From: Bacteroidales bacterium
Lineage (GTDB): Bacteria; Bacteroidota; Bacteroidia; Bacteroidales; F082
Direction of reading: 5' to 3'
Assembly (NCBI GenBank): GCA_024689285.1
Contig: JAILDR010000219.1
Span: 1 to 18,406 of the forward strand
Length of the DNA: 18,406 nt
Shown: piece by piece, positions 14,041 through 18,406 of the stretch
Layout: each line of letters begins with the position of its first letter
Numbering within the stretch: position 1 is the first letter of the stretch
Position numbers and translations under genes: made by a program
Notes under the pieces: generated by a model
Told to the model about the DNA's origin: nothing
Databases searched by the model: none
Seen by the model: the letters and a program-made list of their open reading frames with translations, nothing else

Positions 14041-16055
14041 TGATAGAGTTTTCTAACTTTTTCCAACACTTTTTCATTCACCTTGACGGGATATTTTTCC
14101 TTAAGCATCTTCACCCAGTTCTCCTCAAGTTCCACTTGATAGTCGGAGGTGACGAGGCCTCTGGCTTCGCGCAAGGTCTTCGGTTCGGGGTCACGCAATT
14201 CGCGGATATAGACGAGTACTGTCGACTGGTCGACGGTAGAAGGGATCTCCTTCTTGGCGCCCACTTTCCATTCGGTTTGGTCGACGTACTGGTTGTCGCC
14301 GTGTTGGTAGTAACCCTTACGCACATAGACGTAGTTGATGGAGTCGCGGCTCATGACGCTGCGGAGGCTGTCGAGCGGCATGCCTTCGCTGATCAAGGCC
14401 TTCACCTTGGCCAAGGATTCCTCACGCGTCACCGTGATGATGGTAGCCAACACCCTTTCTCCCCACATGTACTTGTCGGCATGTTGGGCGTGAAACGCCT
14501 TCAATCCTGTAGTGTCTTTCACGGCTTTGTCCCACACCTCACGGTCCATCAAGTCGAAGAGAAGGATGCCGTCACGATACTCCTGAACGAGTGCCTTAAA
14601 CTCAGGATACTTCTCCTCAAGATGGGCATCAGCATAGTCCATCATCTTTCCGTTGGAGAAATTCTCATAAAGCTGATAGGCATAGGTGGAAGGCGTAACG
14701 TATTTCTGCATGGTCATGTGGTTCTGGATATAATCGACAAAGTCAGTCACCTTGGTCGGCTTGCCTTCGATGGTGAAAAGGACGGCGTTCATATCGGCCT
14801 TGGCGGAAGGCGTATAGGTCTTGTCGAGAATAGTGCTGTCGACGGTAGCCATGAAAGCCTCAATGTTCTTGTCGTTAGCCTTAAACTTGTATTCCTGGCG
14901 TATCTGTTTCAGCACAGCCTCTTCCGACTTCTTGGAGCGCGAGTCCTTTTCAACGCGCTCGGCCAGGCCCTTGGCTTCTTTGTCATAGGTTCCCACTCCC
15001 GAATAGCCCAAAAGCTTGATGATGTGGTAGCCATAGCTGGTGCGCACAGGTTTGGCAATTTCGCCAACCTTAATCGACTTGCAAGCCTCGATGAACTGCG
15101 GCACGATACGGCTGACGGTGAAGCTGCTCAACGCACCATTGCGCGGGAGGGTACCACGGTCGTCGCTGTAGTTCTTCACGGCCTCGTTCCAGTTCTCCCC
15201 ATTATGATCCATGAGCTCCTTATAGATGTTGTCGGCCTTCTGCTTCATAGCGGCTTCGTCTTCGGCAGAGGCATCAAAAGGCAGCTGAAGGAAAATATGG
15301 GCAGCCTGTATGGTGCCCAATGCATCCGTCACGCTCTGCACCTTAATAATATGGTAGCCGAAATCGCTACGGATAGGCATGGAGACTTCGCCTTCCTTGG
15401 TGTTGTAGGCACCGGTCTCAAAAGGATAAACCATATCGAACACGGAGAAATAGCCCAGGTCGCCATGATTGCCCTGACGGGCTGGCATGTCGGCTGTGGC
15501 CTTGGTGTCTTTGGCCGACGGGTCCTCTGAATAGCGGTCGGCAAGCTCACCGAAGTCTTCCCCTTTCAGAGCGCGCTTGCGGATATCCATGGCCTTGTTG
15601 TAGGCTTTCAAGGTGTCCGACGGCAAGGCATGCTTGTCGCAACGGATGAGGATATGCGAGGCGCGGATGTCCTTTTGCTTGCGCTGATAGGCTTCCTGAA
15701 GGAGCTCGTCGGTAATATCGTCGCTGCTCATGAAAGGCTTGGCGAGCTGTTTGCGATAGCCAGCCAATTCATTCCGGAACTTGGCGCCGGTGTCCAGCTT
15801 CTGGGCCTCAGCCTCCATCACCTTCATGCGGAAGGTGGTAAAGAGGTCGATATACTCGTCCACCGACTTCTTCTCTATGACATCACCCTTAAGGTTGTTT
15901 TTGGCATACACATCGGTAAACTCCTTCACGGTGACGGGCTTGTCGCCTATCGTCATCAACACCTGATTGTCGAGCTTCGACTGGGCACAAACATGGATTG
16001 TTGGCATCAAAACGGCAGCCAACATCAAAGTTCTCAGAAAGTTAATCTTCTTCAT
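14037..16055 (-). CDS. Large periplasmic peptidyl-prolyl isomerase (two parvulin domains)
   Basis: The 672-residue protein carries a signal peptide (about 1-24, ending HVCAQ) and a SurA/PrsA-like N-terminal helical region (about 28-125, opening VLMTIGDKPVTVKEF). Two consecutive parvulin domains follow: about 128-239 (RASHILIRCD, FGELADRYSEDPSA, GDLGYFS, FGYHIIKV) and about 248-350 (AAHIFLQ, NYSDDRGTLPRNGALSSF, YGYHIIKL). The last 320 residues are helical, contain a second SurA_N-like pattern (IEGKPTKVTDFVDYI) and have no isomerase motif. Both domains keep the usual substrate-pocket signatures, so activity is plausible. The likely job is folding of secreted or outer-membrane proteins. It overlaps the following lipoprotein gene by 4 bp and starts 55 bp after the small guaB-linked gene. 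Confidence 0.92.
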   Translation of the reverse strand: MKKINFLRTLMLAAVLMPTIHVCAQSKLDNQVLMTIGDKPVTVKEFTDVYAKNNLKGDVIEKKSVDEYIDLFTTFRMKVMEAEAQKLDTGAKFRNELAGYRKQLAKPFMSSDDITDELLQEAYQRKQKDIRASHILIRCDKHALPSDTLKAYNKAMDIRKRALKGEDFGELADRYSEDPSAKDTKATADMPARQGNHGDLGYFSVFDMVYPFETGAYNTKEGEVSMPIRSDFGYHIIKVQSVTDALGTIQAAHIFLQLPFDASAEDEAAMKQKADNIYKELMDHNGENWNEAVKNYSDDRGTLPRNGALSSFTVSRIVPQFIEACKSIKVGEIAKPVRTSYGYHIIKLLGYSGVGTYDKEAKGLAERVEKDSRSKKSEEAVLKQIRQEYKFKANDKNIEAFMATVDSTILDKTYTPSAKADMNAVLFTIEGKPTKVTDFVDYIQNHMTMQKYVTPSTYAYQLYENFSNGKMMDYADAHLEEKYPEFKALVQEYRDGILLFDLMDREVWDKAVKDTTGLKAFHAQHADKYMWGERVLATIITVTREESLAKVKALISEGMPLDSLRSVMSRDSINYVYVRKGYYQHGDNQYVDQTEWKVGAKKEIPSTVDQSTVLVYIRELRDPEPKTLREARGLVTSDYQVELEENWVKMLKEKYPVKVNEKVLEKVRKLYQ

Positions 16056-16110
16056 GGTTAATATCAGTTTTTTCTTATTTTCTAAACTAAACGCTTTTAG
16101 GACGCAATTA

Positions 16111-16518
16111 TTATCTCAACGAGCCTTCCACCTCAAGGCCATCGTCAAGCACGTGGACATCACTGACCGAAATTTTCTCGAAAACGGATTTCAACTGCTC
16201 TACTTGGTCGAGATGCAAAAGGACGTGGCTGTCAGGATGTTTTTCGAGCAATCCCTCTGGAATCTTGTTTCCGGCCAGATTAAGGATGGTGTTCAGCATC
16301 ATGTCGGAAGCAGGCCCCGCCGAGAGTTGAAGCAGCAAGTCGCTGCCCTTCATCTCCTTGACAATCAAGTTAGCCGAAATGTCCTTTTTGATGAAGCCCA
16401 GATTGAGCGGATAGGTTACGCGGAACGTCCTCCTGTCAACAGGGGAAAAGGAGAAAGCTTGGCCGGCTTTTTCCTTGATGATACCTTGCAGTTCAGAGAA
16501 AGAGATGGATGCTTTCAT
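16111..16518 (-). CDS. Small uncharacterised protein following guaB
   Basis: I do not recognise this 135-residue protein. It has no signal peptide, membrane segment or Cys. It opens with a short helix (SFSELQGIIKEKAG), followed by alternating strand-like segments (TFRVTYPLNL, ISANLIVKEM, DLLLQLSAG), a helix around SDMMLNTILNLAGNKI, and a C-terminal pair of strands ending VLDDGLEVEGSL. This layout loosely resembles lipid-binding TULIP-like or DUF2993-type domains but without an export signal; that comparison is a guess. The ATG (16516-16518) is 3 bp after the guaB stop, so the two are surely co-transcribed. Its length, clean start and operon position support a real gene. Confidence 0.75.
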   Translation of the reverse strand: MKASISFSELQGIIKEKAGQAFSFSPVDRRTFRVTYPLNLGFIKKDISANLIVKEMKGSDLLLQLSAGPASDMMLNTILNLAGNKIPEGLLEKHPDSHVLLHLDQVEQLKSVFEKISVSDVHVLDDGLEVEGSLR

Positions 16519-16521
16519 GAC

Positions 16522-18019
<1,498 letters not shown>

Positions 18020-18020
<1 letters not shown>

Positions 18021-18052
18021 AAAGGTATAGAAAAATTCGGTAAATAAAGCAA
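18020..18052 (-). promoter_or_regulatory. guaB promoter
   Basis: TACCTTTG (18020-18027) on the minus strand matches the -7 consensus TAnnTTTG, and TTG at 18050-18052 can serve as -33. The spacing is 22 bases, longer than the usual 19-21, so this may be a weaker promoter than that of tRNA-Gln. It lies just past the tmRNA terminator, making guaB the first gene of its unit. Confidence 0.6.
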
Positions 18053-18059
18053 AAAAGGT

Positions 18060-18100
18060 AAAAAAAATAGAAACGAGCCGCCAAAAAAGGCAGCTCGTTT
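18060..18100 (-). terminator. Intrinsic terminator of tmRNA
   Basis: On the minus strand AAACGAGCTGCC (18089-18100) pairs with GGCGGCTCGTTT (18071-18082) over 12 bp with one wobble around a TTTTTT loop. CTA and a run of eight T (18060-18067) follow. It begins 8 bases past the tmRNA discriminator base. This is the strongest terminator in the window. Confidence 0.92.
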
Positions 18101-18108
18101 CAGTTTCG

Positions 18109-18406
18109 TGGAGATGGAGGGAGTCGAACCCTCGTCCAAACAAGGAACCCCCATGGTTTCTACATGCTTATTCCGCTGTTGGTTTTCGAGCCGTGCAAGG
18201 GAGCGAACGCCCTAAACGCGACCTTATCTCCTAAGTTTCGCCCTGTCGTCGGAGTTCCGACAAGGCTATCCCGAAATTGCTTAGCACCCCGTGCTCAGGC
18301 CGGAATCAGGAATCTCCACCTGCGGGATGTTTCGTCCACCCACCTTGTGAGCGGATTAAGCCAGTGACTTACTGTACTTCGGTCAGGCAGCGAAAGCGTA
18401 GTTATT
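18109..18406 (-). ncRNA. ssrA: tmRNA (3' part; 5' end beyond window)
   Basis: tmRNA rescues stalled ribosomes and tags the unfinished peptide for proteolysis. The 3' end has a tRNA-like T arm (GAGGG-TTCGACT-CCCTC) and the acceptor strand CATCTCC with discriminator A at 18109. CCA is not encoded. Upstream are GC-rich pseudoknot segments (for example CCTTGTCGGAAC / GACGACAGGG around 18235-18265). At the right edge the tag reading frame is visible, ending NNYAFAA and a TGA stop (18383-18385). The 5' tRNA-like half, the resume codon and the promoter lie outside the window. A strong terminator follows. Confidence 0.95.
18383..18406 (-). other. tmRNA proteolysis-tag reading frame (partial)
   Basis: The eight visible codons, read on the minus strand from 18406, are AAT AAC TAC GCT TTC GCT GCC TGA, giving NNYAFAA then stop. 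The resume codon and first tag residues are cut off by the window edge. The hydrophobic AA end is what ClpXP-type proteases recognise. In the Bacteroidetes tags I recall, the third-last residue is usually Leu; here it is Phe. Confidence 0.85.

Noticed and set aside
13995..15530. Plus-strand open frame of 511 codons opposite the large parvulin gene
   Set aside because: The minus-strand frame has a signal peptide and two clear parvulin domains. The plus-strand product is a His/Leu/Val-rich shadow with no family signature.

Overview
The window reads as an ordinary, co-oriented core-genome segment of a Bacteroidetes bacterium, most likely order Bacteroidales. Every gene is on the minus strand. 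The evidence for the lineage is: secreted proteins carrying type IX secretion (T9SS) C-terminal domains of both type A and type B; promoters of the Bacteroidetes form TTG-N19-TAnnTTTG; start codons with A-rich upstream sequence and no clear Shine-Dalgarno; and a tmRNA tag ending NNYAFAA. A genus cannot be assigned from the sequence alone.

Reading in the direction of transcription (right to left). (1) 18109-18406: the 3' part of tmRNA, ending in a strong intrinsic terminator. (2) 17994-9008: a probable operon of guaB, a small unrecognised protein, a 672-residue double-parvulin foldase, a SurA_N-like lipoprotein without a parvulin domain, a SurA-like double-parvulin foldase, a MoxR AAA+ ATPase, and a secreted amidase-CUB protein. 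Most junctions are 4-bp overlaps or gaps of 3-10 bp. (3) 8936-5317: a T9SS type-B cargo protein, a DUF1573 lipoprotein, yajC, a YbbR-domain protein and coaE, also tightly packed. (4) 5254-5184: tRNA-Gln(UUG) with its own clear promoter and a short terminator. (5) 5112-245: rimP, nusA and infB, ending in an intrinsic terminator. (6) 81-1: a second strong promoter firing leftward out of the window, whose transcript would begin with a long stem-loop.

Functionally the window combines GMP synthesis (guaB), envelope protein folding and export (three SurA/parvulin-like proteins, YajC, YbbR), cell-wall hydrolysis and T9SS cargo, CoA synthesis (coaE), and the transcription/translation module rimP-nusA-infB. 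No mobile element, CRISPR array, prophage or defence system is visible, and no gene-free stretch exceeds 300 bases. The longest gap, 1-244, holds a promoter, a leader stem-loop and the infB terminator, with AT-rich sequence and nothing else recognisable between about 82 and 190.

I do not see a clearly new biological system. The points most worth checking are regulatory: the tRNA-Gln/terminator/rimP-nusA-infB arrangement with no obvious promoter for rimP, a compact GC-rich hairpin in front of nusA, an 8-bp dyad over the guaB start region, a 5' stem-loop with an almost all-purine loop at the left edge, and a duplicated 17-bp promoter/discriminator block. Among proteins, the amidase carries what looks like a degenerate lytic-transglycosylase-like domain.
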